In this document: one piece after another, positions 1-8,602 of the stretch
How positions within the stretch are numbered: the stretch's first letter is position 1
Layout of the letters: every line of letters starts with the position of its first letter
Assembly (NCBI RefSeq): GCF_020991365.1
Contig: NZ_JAJLRA010000015.1
Coordinates: 62,001 to 126,000, forward strand
Direction: 5' to 3'
DNA length: 64,000 nucleotides
Source: Streptacidiphilus sp. ASG 303
GTDB taxonomy: Bacteria; Actinomycetota; Actinomycetes; Streptomycetales; Streptomycetaceae
Program-made: the position numbers and the translations under genes
The notes under the pieces: model-generated
Database searches by the model: none
The model's input: the letters and a program-made list of their open reading frames with translations, nothing else
Told to the model about the DNA's origin: nothing

Positions 1-236
1 CCTCTGACCCGCCGCCGCGCCGCCTGACCCGCCGCGCCGCACCGCCCGACCCGCGGCCGCCCCGCCGGCGGCCGCGCGGTACGGACGGCCGCCGCGCCGC
101 CTCCCCCCGGACCGGGCCGCCACCCGGCCGGGGGAGCGGCGCGCCGTCCCGGCGTGCCCCGGGGCCGCCGTGGTGCTGGGATCGGGTCATGTACAGCGAC
201 GCACCCGGAGGACGGCCCGCGCAGCCGGAGGAAGCC
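1..236. other. Left-edge non-coding stretch
   Basis: Very G+C-rich sequence at the window edge. I see no convincing coding frame; the 3' end of an upstream gene could lie in the first bases but cannot be recognised. An in-frame ATG at 189 could extend the first gene, but the ATG at 237 has the better ribosome binding site (GGAGG, 227-231). Confidence 0.5.
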
Positions 237-617
237 ATGCCTCCCCGGGTGGAGTTCGCCTCGGTGATGATGGTGCTGCTCGGCACCTTCCTCGTCATCG
301 CCGCCGTCACCGAGTGGGCCGGCAGCAGCTGGCTCTCCCCGCGCGCCTTCGCCGTCTTCGGCTCCGCCCACGCCTGGTGGGGCGTCCTCGACCTGGTCCT
401 CGCGCTGCTCGCCTTCTACGCGGCCTGGGCGCTCAACGGGCGGCAGCGTGTCACCGGCAGGCTGCTGGCGCTGGCCTTCGCCGTGGTCAGCGCCGTGCGG
501 TGGATGTTCTTCATCCCGTCCGCGCCGGTGCTGGGCGTCCTGGTCGTGGCGATCGACGCCGTGATCGTGTGGGGCCTGACCTCCGCGCGGGAGTGGTTCG
601 CCCAGCCGTCGGTCTGA
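237..617 (+). CDS. DUF7144-type four-helix membrane protein
   Basis: About 126 residues with four hydrophobic segments and short loops, ending in a polar tail. The pattern (TM1 near the N-terminus, a W/G-rich first loop, TM2-TM4, a short hydrophilic end) matches the small actinobacterial DUF7144 membrane family and resembles the protein encoded at 8138-8584, so the window holds two paralogues. Function is unknown for the family. The start at 237 is preferred because GGAGG lies 5 nt upstream; an in-frame ATG at 189 would add 16 residues. No operon partner is evident; the methyltransferase gene follows about 250 bp downstream. Confidence 0.72.
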   Translation: MPPRVEFASVMMVLLGTFLVIAAVTEWAGSSWLSPRAFAVFGSAHAWWGVLDLVLALLAFYAAWALNGRQRVTGRLLALAFAVVSAVRWMFFIPSAPVLGVLVVAIDAVIVWGLTSAREWFAQPSV

Positions 618-864
618 CCGGTCCGCGGGGAGCGCCGGAACGGTGGCCGGCGGTGGGGCACCGCGCGGATGCCGGGGACGCTCCCGGCCGAAGGCCCGAC
701 CCGAGGCCCGACAGCGGCCCCGGCAGCGGCCCCGGCCCGGCGCAGCCGCACGTCGCGACGACGGGAAGCGCGTCGGCGCCCTCGCGGCGGCGGCCGGACC
801 CCGGCCGGTCCGGGTTCCGACGGCTGTACCGCCGGAACCGGGACCGTCGTCCTATCCTCTGCTG

Positions 865-1533
865 ATGCGCGCACACCGCACCGACCGCCCGGCCGATCTC
901 GACGCGGTCCGTGAGTCCTACGACCGGGTGGCCGACACCTACGCCCGCATGGTGGTGACGACGGGGTTCGGCGACATCCGGCGCCATCCCTGGCTCAAGG
1001 CGGCCGTCGACGCCTTCGCCGACACCGTGAGCGGTCTCGGGCCCGTTCTCGACGTCGGCTGCGGACCCGGGACGGTGACCGCCTACCTGGCCGAACGCGG
1101 ACTCGACGTCTCCGGGGTGGACCTCTCCCCCCGCATGGTCGAGAACGCGCGCCGTCTCCATCCGCAGTGCCGCTTCGACGTCGCCTCCGCCACCGACCTC
1201 GACCTCGGTGAGGCGTCCCTCGGCGGCGTGCTCGCGTGGTGGTCCCTGTTCAACCTTCCCCGCGACGTCCTTCCCCAGGTCCTCGCTCTGTTCGCGCGCG
1301 CCCTGGAGCCGGGCGGGCACTTCATCACCGCGACACACGCCGGCGACGGGGACGTGGTGCGCACCGAGGCCTACGGAGGTGTGCCCGTCCGGTGGACGAC
1401 GCACCGGTGGCGGCCGGAACAGCTCGTGGACCTCATCGAGCGGGCCGGGCTGCGCCCGGTCGCCGAACTCCGGCTCCCCGCGGGCGAGCAGAGCGGGCCG
1501 GGCCTGGTCGTCATGGCCGAGCGCCCCGCCTGA
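865..1533 (+). CDS. Class I SAM-dependent methyltransferase
   Basis: A 222-residue cytosolic protein. The SAM-binding motif I (DVGCGPGT) lies near residues 57-64, followed by the acidic motif GVDLSPRM and the post-motif GGHFITATHAGDG, a standard Rossmann-like class I fold. The ATG at 865 is chosen because the reading frame upstream is arginine/proline-rich and looks non-coding. The substrate cannot be told; the N-terminal YDRVADTYA element is common in small-molecule methyltransferases. It converges with the sensor phosphatase gene, with a small hairpin between the two stops. Confidence 0.85.
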   Translation: MRAHRTDRPADLDAVRESYDRVADTYARMVVTTGFGDIRRHPWLKAAVDAFADTVSGLGPVLDVGCGPGTVTAYLAERGLDVSGVDLSPRMVENARRLHPQCRFDVASATDLDLGEASLGGVLAWWSLFNLPRDVLPQVLALFARALEPGGHFITATHAGDGDVVRTEAYGGVPVRWTTHRWRPEQLVDLIERAGLRPVAELRLPAGEQSGPGLVVMAERPA

Positions 1534-1558
1534 GGACCGGGCGCCGGAGGCGGCACAG

Positions 1559-1575
1559 GGTCCCGTATCGGGACT
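1559..1575. terminator. Short hairpin between convergent genes
   Basis: GTCCCG and CGGGAC pair across a 3-nt TAT loop (extendable by a G-T pair) in the 55-bp gap between the convergent methyltransferase and phosphatase genes. Position suggests a bidirectional terminator; there is no T tract. Confidence 0.45.
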
Positions 1576-1588
1576 CGTCACCCGGCGC

Positions 1589-3961
1589 CTACCGCTGTCT
1601 TCCGTCCGGGTCCTCCCCGGGCGCCCGGCCCGCGGCGAGCTGCGCCCAGATGACCTTGCCGTCCGAGGTGTAGCGGGTGCCCCACCCCTGGGCCAGCCGG
1701 GCCACGATGAACAGGCCCCGCCCGCCCTCGTCGTTGGCACGGGCGTGCCGCAGCCGCGGCGCGTTGTCGCTGCCGTCGAAGACCTCGCAGGTCAGCGCCC
1801 GGTCGCGGATCAGCCGCAGCCGCAGCGGCGCCGCCCCGTGGCGGACCGCGTTGGTGACCAGCTCGCTGACGACGAGCTCGGCGGCGGACGCCTCCTCGCC
1901 CAATCCCCACGCGGCCAGCCGCTCCCGCACCAGGCGCCGCGCCGCCGCGGCCGACGACGTCTCGAAGGGCAGCGACCAGGTGGCGACCCGCGCGGGGTCC
2001 AGGGTCCGGGTGCGGGCCAGCAGCAGGACGGCGTCGTCCTCCGGCCGGGAGGGGAGCAGCCCGTAGACGGCCTCGTCCCGGATCGCCCGCAGCGGCCGGT
2101 CGTGCCGGGCCACCGCCCTGCGCAGCAGCTCGGTCGTGCCGCCCGGCCGGCCGGCCTCGCCCGTCGTCGCGCCGCGCAGCAGCCCCGGCGTGTAGAGCGT
2201 GAGCAGGCTGCCCTCGGCCAGCTCCAGCTCCACGGCGTCGAACGGCAGGCCGCCCTTGCCGAGGGGCGGCCCCACGGGCACGCCCACCTCCTCGACCGTC
2301 CCGTCCGGGCGGGTCAGCAGCGGCGCCGGATGGCCGGCGCTGGCGGCGGTGAACCGCCGCGACAGGGGGTCGTACACCGTGTACAGGCAGGTGGCGAGCA
2401 GCAGGTCGGAGCCTCCGGACGGGGTCGGCGGCCAGTCCGAGCCCTCCTCCGCGATGCGCAGGGCGGTGTCGTCGAGGCGGGCCAGGAGCTCGTCGGGCTC
2501 CAGGTCGAGGACGGCCAGCGCGTCGATCGCGGTGCGCAGCCGCGCCATGGTGGCTGCCGCCCGCAGCCCGTGCCCGGCCACGTCGCCGACGACGAGGGCC
2601 ACCCGGGCGCCGGAGAGCGGGATGACGTCGAACCAGTCGCCGCCCGCGCCGGCCGGCAGGTAGTAGTGGGCGATCTCCGCCGCGGCCTGCTCGGGCGGCG
2701 TGCAGCGGACCAGCTCCCGCTGCAGCGTCACGGCGACCATGTGCTCGCGGGTGTACCGTCGGGCGTTGTCGACGCACAGCGCCGTGCGGGCGGCGAGGTC
2801 GGCGGCCACGGGCAGGTCGTCCTGGTCGTACGGCTCCGAGTCGCCCGACCGGTAGAAGGCGGCCAGGCCCAGCACCGCGCCCCGGAGGACCAGCGGCACC
2901 ACGACCAGCGAGTGGACGCCGGCGGCGCGCAGCTGCCGGGCCCGCTCGGGGTCCCGGGCCAGCCAGGCCTGCCCCTCCCCGTCCAGGCTGCGGACCAGGC
3001 GCGGCTGCCGGTCGGCCAGGCTCTGGGTGAACGGCGTCGGGAAGGGGTACCGGCCCACGTTCCCCACCGGCAGGGTGCCCGGCAGCCCCTGCCGGGAGCG
3101 GAAGGCCGCCCGGCGCAGGGGCACGTCGGGGTCGACGGGCCCGGACGGAGGGTCGGAGCCCCGCGCGAGGGAGTCGAGGAGGTCCACGGCGGTCGCGTCG
3201 GCGAAGCCCGGGGTCGTGACCCCCGCCAGCTCGTCGGCGGTCCGCATCATGTCCATGGTGCGGCCGATGGCGGTCCGCGCCTGGCCCAGCAGGACCAGGC
3301 GGGCCCGGGACCGCTCCTGCTCGGTCACGTCCACCACGGACACGGCCAGGCCCAGCACCCGCCGGTCCCTGCCCAGCAGCCGGAAGGCCGACAGTGCGAA
3401 GGACCGCTTGCGGCCGGGGTCGGCCACGGTGCCGCAGCGCACCAGGTGGTTCCGCACGGGCATCCCGGTGGCGAGGACCTCGCGCAGCATCGGCTCGGCC
3501 CGGGTCGGCTCGCACAGCGGGTAGACCTCGGTCACCGGATGGCCCAGCAGACCGCCCGGATCCGTGCCCTGCACCCCGGAGGCCGCGGCGTTGAAGCGGA
3601 GGAGGCGCAGTTCCGGGTCGAGGAGGTGCAGGCCGACGGGCGACTGGGTGAAGAGCGCCTCCACCAGGGCGGCCCCGAGGCCGCCGGCCGCCGCGTCCCC
3701 GCCGTCCACGCCTCCCTCGCCCCCGCGGTCCGCCCCCGCCGGGCGGGCGGTCACCTCCCACACGGCCGCCCCGTCCGCCCGGGGCACCGGCCGGACCTCC
3801 AGGCGCAGGTCCGCCGCCCCGTCGGGGAACGGGCCCAGCGCGGCGGCCGCCCTGCCCAGCGCCTCCGCCGCGGTGCGGCCGAGGAGCCGCTCGGCCTCGG
3901 GGCTCCACTCCACCACGACGCCCCGGGTGTCGAGCCGCATGAGCACGTCTCGATCGGACAC
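1589..3961 (-). CDS. PAS-GAF-SpoIIE phosphatase fused to HATPase
   Basis: A large cytosolic signalling protein of about 790 residues. Order: PAS-like segment (around 5-75), second PAS (around 100-210), GAF (around 240-400), SpoIIE/PP2C phosphatase with GGDWFD and GDVAGHG metal-site motifs (around 420-630), and a C-terminal GHKL/HATPase_c domain with ELVVSELVTNA (N-box) and GGRGL (G-box). Such fusions carry both the RsbU-like phosphatase and the RsbW-like anti-sigma kinase activity of a partner switch; in this family the input domains tune the phosphatase. The GTG at 3961 is chosen since GGGAGG lies 11 nt upstream; a start at 3997 is possible. No STAS partner is adjacent, so its target is elsewhere. 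Confidence 0.85.
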   Translation of the reverse strand: MSDRDVLMRLDTRGVVVEWSPEAERLLGRTAAEALGRAAAALGPFPDGAADLRLEVRPVPRADGAAVWEVTARPAGADRGGEGGVDGGDAAAGGLGAALVEALFTQSPVGLHLLDPELRLLRFNAAASGVQGTDPGGLLGHPVTEVYPLCEPTRAEPMLREVLATGMPVRNHLVRCGTVADPGRKRSFALSAFRLLGRDRRVLGLAVSVVDVTEQERSRARLVLLGQARTAIGRTMDMMRTADELAGVTTPGFADATAVDLLDSLARGSDPPSGPVDPDVPLRRAAFRSRQGLPGTLPVGNVGRYPFPTPFTQSLADRQPRLVRSLDGEGQAWLARDPERARQLRAAGVHSLVVVPLVLRGAVLGLAAFYRSGDSEPYDQDDLPVAADLAARTALCVDNARRYTREHMVAVTLQRELVRCTPPEQAAAEIAHYYLPAGAGGDWFDVIPLSGARVALVVGDVAGHGLRAAATMARLRTAIDALAVLDLEPDELLARLDDTALRIAEEGSDWPPTPSGGSDLLLATCLYTVYDPLSRRFTAASAGHPAPLLTRPDGTVEEVGVPVGPPLGKGGLPFDAVELELAEGSLLTLYTPGLLRGATTGEAGRPGGTTELLRRAVARHDRPLRAIRDEAVYGLLPSRPEDDAVLLLARTRTLDPARVATWSLPFETSSAAAARRLVRERLAAWGLGEEASAAELVVSELVTNAVRHGAAPLRLRLIRDRALTCEVFDGSDNAPRLRHARANDEGGRGLFIVARLAQGWGTRYTSDGKVIWAQLAAGRAPGEDPDGRQR

Positions 3962-4086
3962 CGGTCGGCTCACCTCCCGCACGCACGACCCCCGCAACCT
4001 CGATCGTCGCAGACTTCTGCACCGCTCGCCCCGCCGTGCCCTAATGGACTGGTACCGGGCACACCGCCCGGCGGAAGGGGACCGCG

Positions 4087-4212
4087 ATGATCGCCCTCCA
4101 GATGATCGGCTACGCGCTGCTGGTCCTGGCCGTCTGCGCCGGGACGCTGCTCTTCCTCATGGGCGGCCTCCGCTACCGCGACCGCCCGGCGCCTCCCCGC
4201 CACCGCTCCTGA
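4087..4212 (+). CDS. Small single-span membrane protein
   Basis: A 41-codon gene with strong signs of being real: a purine-rich ribosome binding site (GGAAGGGGA) just upstream, an ATG start, and codons ending almost entirely in G or C. The product is one hydrophobic helix (about residues 6-28) followed by a short basic and proline-rich tail, so an N-out/C-in single-pass protein is likely. It is divergent from the sensor phosphatase gene at 3961, and the 125-bp gap must hold both promoters. No family is recognised. Its 3' end overlaps the tail of a possible frameshifted gene on the other strand. Confidence 0.55.
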   Translation: MIALQMIGYALLVLAVCAGTLLFLMGGLRYRDRPAPPRHRS

Positions 4213-4619
4213 CGCTCCTGACCGGTCCGTTCCCGGCCGGCCCGCCCGCCGCGGCCCCCGGCCGCCCCGGGCCCGCCGCCGCGGGCGCGGCGCCGCCGTC
4301 CGGGGACAGCCCGCCGAGGTTGCGGCCGACCGCACCCAGCCGCGTCCGGAGGTCGGCCAGGTGGACGGCGGCGGCGGAGGCACCCGGCCCCTCCCCGCCC
4401 ACCGCCTCCCCGTGCGGCCCGAACCCGCGGGCCCGGCCCGGGGCCGCTGCCGTGCCCCGCCCCCCGTCCGGCTTCCGGGTCGGCCGGGGAGGCCCGGTCC
4501 ACCGCCGCGGCCTGTGCCGCCTCGAACACCGCGACGGCCCGCTCCAGCTGCGCGGTGTCCGGTGGGGGTCCGGGTCCCGCCGCCGCAGCCGGGCGGCGGG
4601 CGCACGGGCGGCGGTCACG
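4157..4619 (-). pseudogene. Possible frameshifted gene downstream of ClC
   Basis: Directly after the ClC gene a GTG overlaps the ClC stop codon (GTGA). Two pieces with clean actinobacterial codon use follow, in different frames. One piece at about 4480-4565 encodes an alanine-rich helix (AQLERAVAVFEAAQAAAVD); the second, at about 4157-4440, encodes AAVHLADLRTRLGAVGRNLGG and a glycine/proline tail. G and C runs lie between them. An intact single frame is not readable, so this is either a decayed gene or one or two indel errors in homopolymers. The function of the product is not recognised. Confidence 0.35.
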
Positions 4620-6105
4620 GTCCGGTCCGCGCCGGTCCGCCCGGCCCCGGTCCACCGCCCGCCCCCGGCGCCCCCGGGGCCCCCGCCCCCGGCGCCCCCG
4701 GCGCCCCCGGTGCCGCCGCGTCCTCCCCGTGCGTCCGGTTGCGCAGCAGCTCGCCGACGGCGAAGCCCACAACCGCCGCGAGGACGACCAGCGGGATGTC
4801 CTCCGCCGCGTCCTTGCCCAGCAGCAGCGAGGAGAGCACCACGGCCGAGACCGGCAGCCGCATGACGGCAGTGGCGGCCGCGGTGAGCCCCGCGGCCATG
4901 GCCGGCACCGTGCCGAAGCCGGGCAGGCCCGAGCACGCCGTCCCGAACGCGGCCCCGAGCAGGATCGAGGGGAAGATCGGGCCGCCGCGCAGGCTGCCCA
5001 GTGAGACCGCCCAGCCCAGCCCCTTGAAGAGCACGAGCAGCAGCAGCGCCGAGACCGGCCACGCGTGCGGGTCGCCCGCCAGCGCGGCCAGGGTGCTCTG
5101 GCCGGAGAGGGCGGCCTCGGCGGGGTCGCGCCCGGTCGCCAGCGCGTACGCGGCGATGCAGATGCCGACCGCCGCCGCGCACAGCACGGTCCGCTCCACG
5201 GTGCGCCGCCCCGTCCAGGCGGCGGTGCGGCGGCCGAGCGTGGTCAGGCCCGCCACACCGGCGGCGACGAGGGCGGCCAGCGGGAGCCCCCACAGGAAGT
5301 CGCCCGTGTCCAGGTGGGGCACCGGGGCCCCCAGCGGCAGTTTCAGCGAGCCGACGTCCAGCCCCGTCCACCGGCCGAACCCGGTGAAGACCAGCGCGCC
5401 CACCCCGCTGGCCAGCAGGCTCGGCAGGATCAGCGCGAACAGCTGCGGCCCGCCGATGCCCGCCGCCTCGATCAGCAGCACCGCCGCCACCAGCGGACTG
5501 CCGAAGATCGTCGAGATGGCCGCGGCCGAACCCGCCGTGCCCAGGACCGTGACCAGCTGCGGCGCCTCGGCCCGCCGCGCCGACCGCACGACCGCCAGCG
5601 CCAGCCCGCTGCCCAGCGCCATCAGCGGCGCCTCCGGGCCCAGCACCGCGCCGAGGGAGAGGCTCGCGAGCGCGGCCAGCACCACGCCCGGCACGTGCGA
5701 CGGCAGCGAGGGCCCGCCCGCGCCGAACCCCGCCGCGGGGACGTGCCCGCCGTGGCCGGGCAGCCGGGTGACGCACGGCGCCACCAGCAGGCCGGCCAGC
5801 GTCAGGCACGGCAGCGGCCACCACCAGGGCGGGGCGGACAGGCCGAGCGCGTGCGGCAGGGACACCCACACGCCGTGCTGCATCTCGTGCTCCAGGGCGA
5901 CGAACCCGAAGGCGAGCAGCGACACGGGGATGCCCACCAGGGCGGACAGCAGCAGCATGCGCCGGTAGCCTGAGGTCCGCAGCAGGTCGTGGAGCTCCAC
6001 GGTCTCGGGGGCCTGGACCGGCCGGACGGCCTCCCGCTCCACCGCTCCGGCCTGCGCCCCCCTCGGTGAGGCCGGCCCCTGCGGGTCCCTGCTCGACTGG
6101 GCCAT
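4615..6105 (-). CDS. ClC-family chloride channel / H+-Cl- antiporter
   Basis: A 496-residue polytopic protein with about ten hydrophobic segments. It keeps recognisable ClC signatures: LGPEAPLMALGSG in the position of the GREGP gating-glutamate motif, and GGPIFPS in the position of GGxFxP. The GSGIP motif is degenerate (GHGGHVP). The C-terminus is a 35-residue Gly/Ala/Pro tail. Start: ATG at 6105 with AGGAG 8-12 nt upstream. It should move chloride across the cytoplasmic membrane; the conserved glutamate favours an exchanger, but transport type is inference. It is followed by the possibly frameshifted frame and preceded by a K+ channel gene on the same strand. Confidence 0.85.
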   Translation of the reverse strand: MAQSSRDPQGPASPRGAQAGAVEREAVRPVQAPETVELHDLLRTSGYRRMLLLSALVGIPVSLLAFGFVALEHEMQHGVWVSLPHALGLSAPPWWWPLPCLTLAGLLVAPCVTRLPGHGGHVPAAGFGAGGPSLPSHVPGVVLAALASLSLGAVLGPEAPLMALGSGLALAVVRSARRAEAPQLVTVLGTAGSAAAISTIFGSPLVAAVLLIEAAGIGGPQLFALILPSLLASGVGALVFTGFGRWTGLDVGSLKLPLGAPVPHLDTGDFLWGLPLAALVAAGVAGLTTLGRRTAAWTGRRTVERTVLCAAAVGICIAAYALATGRDPAEAALSGQSTLAALAGDPHAWPVSALLLLVLFKGLGWAVSLGSLRGGPIFPSILLGAAFGTACSGLPGFGTVPAMAAGLTAAATAVMRLPVSAVVLSSLLLGKDAAEDIPLVVLAAVVGFAVGELLRNRTHGEDAAAPGAPGAPGAGAPGAPGAGGGPGPGGPARTGP

Positions 6106-6260
6106 CCGCGCGTCTCCTCGCCCGTTCGGCCGCGGGGGCGCGGCCGGCACCTTCCCCCAGCGTCGGCGACCGGCGGGCTTCCGGCACCCCGGGAGCCGCC
6201 TCCCGGGGCACCCGCCCGGGTCCCGGACGCCCCGGGCCGTACGGCAGGGGACCCGCGCCC

Positions 6261-6893
6261 TCAGCCGCCCGTGCCGCCCGTGCCGCCCGTGCCGCCCGGG
6301 TCTCCGGCGGCCTCCTCCGTCCCGGCGGACCCCGTCTGCGCCCCCCGGCGCCGCAGGCCGATCTGCACCGCGCCCAGGAGCACCTTGGCGATCACGCCCA
6401 CGAGGAGCACGTCGAGCACCATCTGGACCGTGGTCGCGATCCGGGCGTCCGCCGTCACCGGGGCGATGTCGCCGAAGCCCACCGTCGCGAAGACGGTGAT
6501 CGTGAAGTACAGCGCGTCCGTGCGGCCCAGCCTCTCGGTGAAGGAGTCCGGCGTGCTGCGGGCGATCATGAAGTACGTCGCGGAGAAGAGCAGCAGGAAC
6601 AGCGGGATGACGCAGGAGAGCGCCTGGATCGCCCGCAGGCGCGGGTGGTCCGCGTGGACGATCGCCCGCACCTGGAGGGCGACCACGGCACCGAAGACCA
6701 GCAGCCCGGCCACGAGCGCCAGCGCCGTCCAGGCGTCGACGGGGGTGTCCAGCGGGGCGATGGAGTAGAGGGCGACCAGCATGGCGACCGTCGCGGCCGA
6801 GCTCGCCAGCGAGCGCAGCACCAGCCACGGGCTCGTCCGTCCGCCGGGGACGCCGGGCGGTGCCCCGGGGTCGGAACCCCCGTTGTCCGGCAT
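6261..6893 (-). CDS. Potassium channel family protein
   Basis: A 210-residue membrane protein. Hydrophobic segments lie near residues 28-45, 54-73, 92-112 and 155-178, and a pore loop with the K+ selectivity filter TVGFGD sits between the last two. This is the two-pore-helix Ion_trans_2 type with two extra N-terminal helices. The cytosolic C-terminus is short and ends in GGT/GGTGG repeats encoded by a trinucleotide-like repeat; there is no RCK domain in this protein. It sits between the ClC gene and a SHOCT protein gene on the same strand, so a small ion-homeostasis block is likely. Confidence 0.88.
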   Translation of the reverse strand: MPDNGGSDPGAPPGVPGGRTSPWLVLRSLASSAATVAMLVALYSIAPLDTPVDAWTALALVAGLLVFGAVVALQVRAIVHADHPRLRAIQALSCVIPLFLLLFSATYFMIARSTPDSFTERLGRTDALYFTITVFATVGFGDIAPVTADARIATTVQMVLDVLLVGVIAKVLLGAVQIGLRRRGAQTGSAGTEEAAGDPGGTGGTGGTGG

Positions 6894-6983
6894 GAGTCCT
6901 TCGCCCCTTCCGTTGCCGTGGCCGGCCCGCGTCCGACGGCCGGTCAGGGAGGGCCGCCCGCCGCGGGCGGCGGGCGCGGCGGT

Positions 6984-7301
6984 TCAGCCGCTGAGCACGG
7001 CCCGCTTCTGCGCCTCGAACTCGGCGTCCGTCAGCACGCCCTGCTCCCGCAGCTCGGCGAGCTCCTTGAGCTGGTCGATCTTCCGGCTGACCGGGTCGCC
7101 GCCCGGTCCGGGCGCCGCGGCGGGCGCCGGAGCCGGCGCCTCCTGCGCGGGTGCCTGCTGCACCGGTGCCTGCTGGGCGGCCTCCTGCTGGGCCCAGCGG
7201 CCCGCCTGACGCCGCGACACCCGGTTGGACACGGCGGTCGCCGTCCCCGAGATCACGGCCGTGCGGGCGACCCCGCGGATCAGTCCGGGCACGCTCCTCA
7301 C
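6984..7301 (-). CDS. SHOCT domain protein
   Basis: About 105 residues. The N-terminal half has a weakly hydrophobic segment (GLIRGVARTAVISGTATAV), the middle is a Gln/Ala/Pro linker, and the C-terminus is a clear SHOCT domain (IDQLKELAELREQGVLTDAE, then EFEAQKRAVL). SHOCT domains are short helical oligomerisation or adaptor modules. The GTG at 7301 overlaps the stop of the upstream DUF6325 gene by 4 nt (GTGA), so translation is probably coupled; a second GTG at 7292 is a possible alternative. The pairing with DUF6325 suggests a shared, unknown function. Confidence 0.78.
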   Translation of the reverse strand: MRSVPGLIRGVARTAVISGTATAVSNRVSRRQAGRWAQQEAAQQAPVQQAPAQEAPAPAPAAAPGPGGDPVSRKIDQLKELAELREQGVLTDAEFEAQKRAVLSG

Positions 7302-7777
7302 CTCCCCACGGTGGGCCGGGGGCCGCCTGCGGACCCCGGCGCTGCTTCTGCGGCGTCCAGCGACGCCAGGACGTCCTGGACCGGGATGCGGCCCCCGGCC
7401 ACCATGCGGGCCCCGGACCGGCGAAGGGCGGCGGCCAGCGGCGCCGCCCACAGGTTCTCGTAGACCACGACCGCCGCCGAGCTGCCCGGCTCCAGGGCGG
7501 CGGCCGCCTCGTCCAGGTCGTCCCGGCCGAGCAGCCCCGAGGAGACGCCCTCGAAGACCGCCAGGTCGAGCCGCCCGCCGCGGTCGAGGTCGGCCAGCTC
7601 CAGCGCGGTGACGGAGCCGTCGGCCTCCCGGCGCAGGAACGCCAGGTCGAGGAGCCGGATGACGCCCCGGTCGACGAGGTCGACCAGCAGCGGCATCCCC
7701 TCACCGGTCGTCCGGCCGCCGGGGAACTCCACGACCAGGTAGTCGATGGGCCCCATCTCGTCCACGTCGTCGCTCAC
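7298..7777 (-). CDS. DUF6325 family protein
   Basis: A 159-residue soluble, acidic protein. It begins with GPIDYLVVEFPGG and contains the LLDLAFLRREADGSV and VVYENLWAAPLAAALRR segments typical of the actinobacterial DUF6325 proteins that usually sit next to SHOCT genes, as here. The alternation of strand and helix and the conserved glutamate-rich core suggest a ferredoxin-like fold, but function is unknown. It is the first gene of a two-gene unit with the SHOCT protein (4-nt overlap). It is transcribed divergently from the DUF7144 gene at 8138, and the gap holds a 20-bp perfect palindrome. Confidence 0.78.
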   Translation of the reverse strand: MSDDVDEMGPIDYLVVEFPGGRTTGEGMPLLVDLVDRGVIRLLDLAFLRREADGSVTALELADLDRGGRLDLAVFEGVSSGLLGRDDLDEAAAALEPGSSAAVVVYENLWAAPLAAALRRSGARMVAGGRIPVQDVLASLDAAEAAPGSAGGPRPTVGR

Positions 7778-8137
7778 GTCGGCTCCTCGCCGTTCAGGAG
7801 TGCGGTCGTCCCGGGGTCCGGGGCCTCCGGCGGCACCGGCCGCCTGCGCGGGGCGGGCCCCGGACGGTCCCGCGGCGGCGGGGGTCCCGCCGCCCCCGCC
7901 ATTGCACCACCGGCCGGACCCGGCCGCACGTCACGGCCGCGTGCCGCGGCCGCCCGCCGCGGGCGGCGGGAGGGCCCTCCCGCCTGGGCCTTTCGGCTGG
8001 GCCGTAGGGCACGTCCGTGAGCCGGGCGGGTCCACGGGGATGCCGACCGGGTGAACCGGTGCCACGCTGGACACGGGGGTCGCCGTCCGGCCCGACCGGC
8101 CGGCGTGAGGTCTTCTCTCACCCCGGAGGAGTACGAC
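7778..8137. other. Divergent intergenic region
   Basis: A 360-bp gap between the DUF6325 gene (minus) and the DUF7144 gene (plus). No coding frame with a ribosome binding site is visible. It must contain two promoters. It holds the perfect 20-bp palindrome at 7965-7984 and an adjoining 15-bp odd palindrome at 7951-7965. Confidence 0.6.
7965..7984. promoter_or_regulatory. 20-bp perfect palindrome in divergent promoter region
   Basis: GGCGGGAGGGCCCTCCCGCC is a perfect palindrome with no loop. It lies 153 bp before the DUF7144 start and 188 bp before the DUF6325 start. A gapless palindrome in a divergent region fits a dimeric regulator operator better than a terminator; the binding protein is unknown. 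Confidence 0.4.
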
Positions 8138-8584
8138 ATGGCCAGTCATGTGAGCGGGGCGGGTGCAGCCGGTACGGCTCCCCGCGCCACCACCGGCGTC
8201 AACACCATGGTGACGGGCTGGACGATGTTCGCCGCCGTCCTCATGATCTTCGCCGGCCTGATGGCGATCTTCGAGGGCATCTCCGCCCTCGCCAAGGACA
8301 ACCTGCTGGTCGTCACCCGCAACTACGTCTACCAGTTCAACCTCACCGGGTGGGGCTGGATCCACCTGATCCTCGGCGTCCTGGTCGCCCTCGCGGGCTG
8401 TGCCCTGTTCACCGGCGCCATGTGGGCGCGCGTCGTCGGCGTCGCGCTCGCCGGACTGAGCATGCTCGCCAACTTCGCGTGGCTCCCCTGGTACCCGCTG
8501 TGGGCCATCGTCGTGATCGCGCTCGACGTCGTCATCATCTGGGCCCTGGTCGCCCGGACCGGCGAGGGAGCGGCCGAGGCCTGA
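8138..8584 (+). CDS. DUF7144-type four-helix membrane protein
   Basis: 148 residues with four hydrophobic segments (about 28-50, 75-95, 98-117, 122-142). It has the DUF7144 hallmarks: a GW-rich first helix start (GVNTMVTGWTMFAAVLM), a loop ending GWGWIHLILG, and a polar acidic end. The start at 8138 has GGAGGAG 8 nt upstream. It is a longer paralogue of the protein at 237-617. Function unknown. A strong 13-bp hairpin follows 19 bp after the stop, so it is likely transcribed alone. Confidence 0.82.
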   Translation: MASHVSGAGAAGTAPRATTGVNTMVTGWTMFAAVLMIFAGLMAIFEGISALAKDNLLVVTRNYVYQFNLTGWGWIHLILGVLVALAGCALFTGAMWARVVGVALAGLSMLANFAWLPWYPLWAIVVIALDVVIIWALVARTGEGAAEA

Positions 8585-8602
8585 CCTCCCGCCGCCTTCC
8601 TG

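Noticed and set aside
1208-4090. Very long open frames opposite or out of phase with the sensor phosphatase
   Set aside because: They are Arg/Pro/Gly-rich, lack domains and ribosome binding sites, and are expected from the extreme G+C content.
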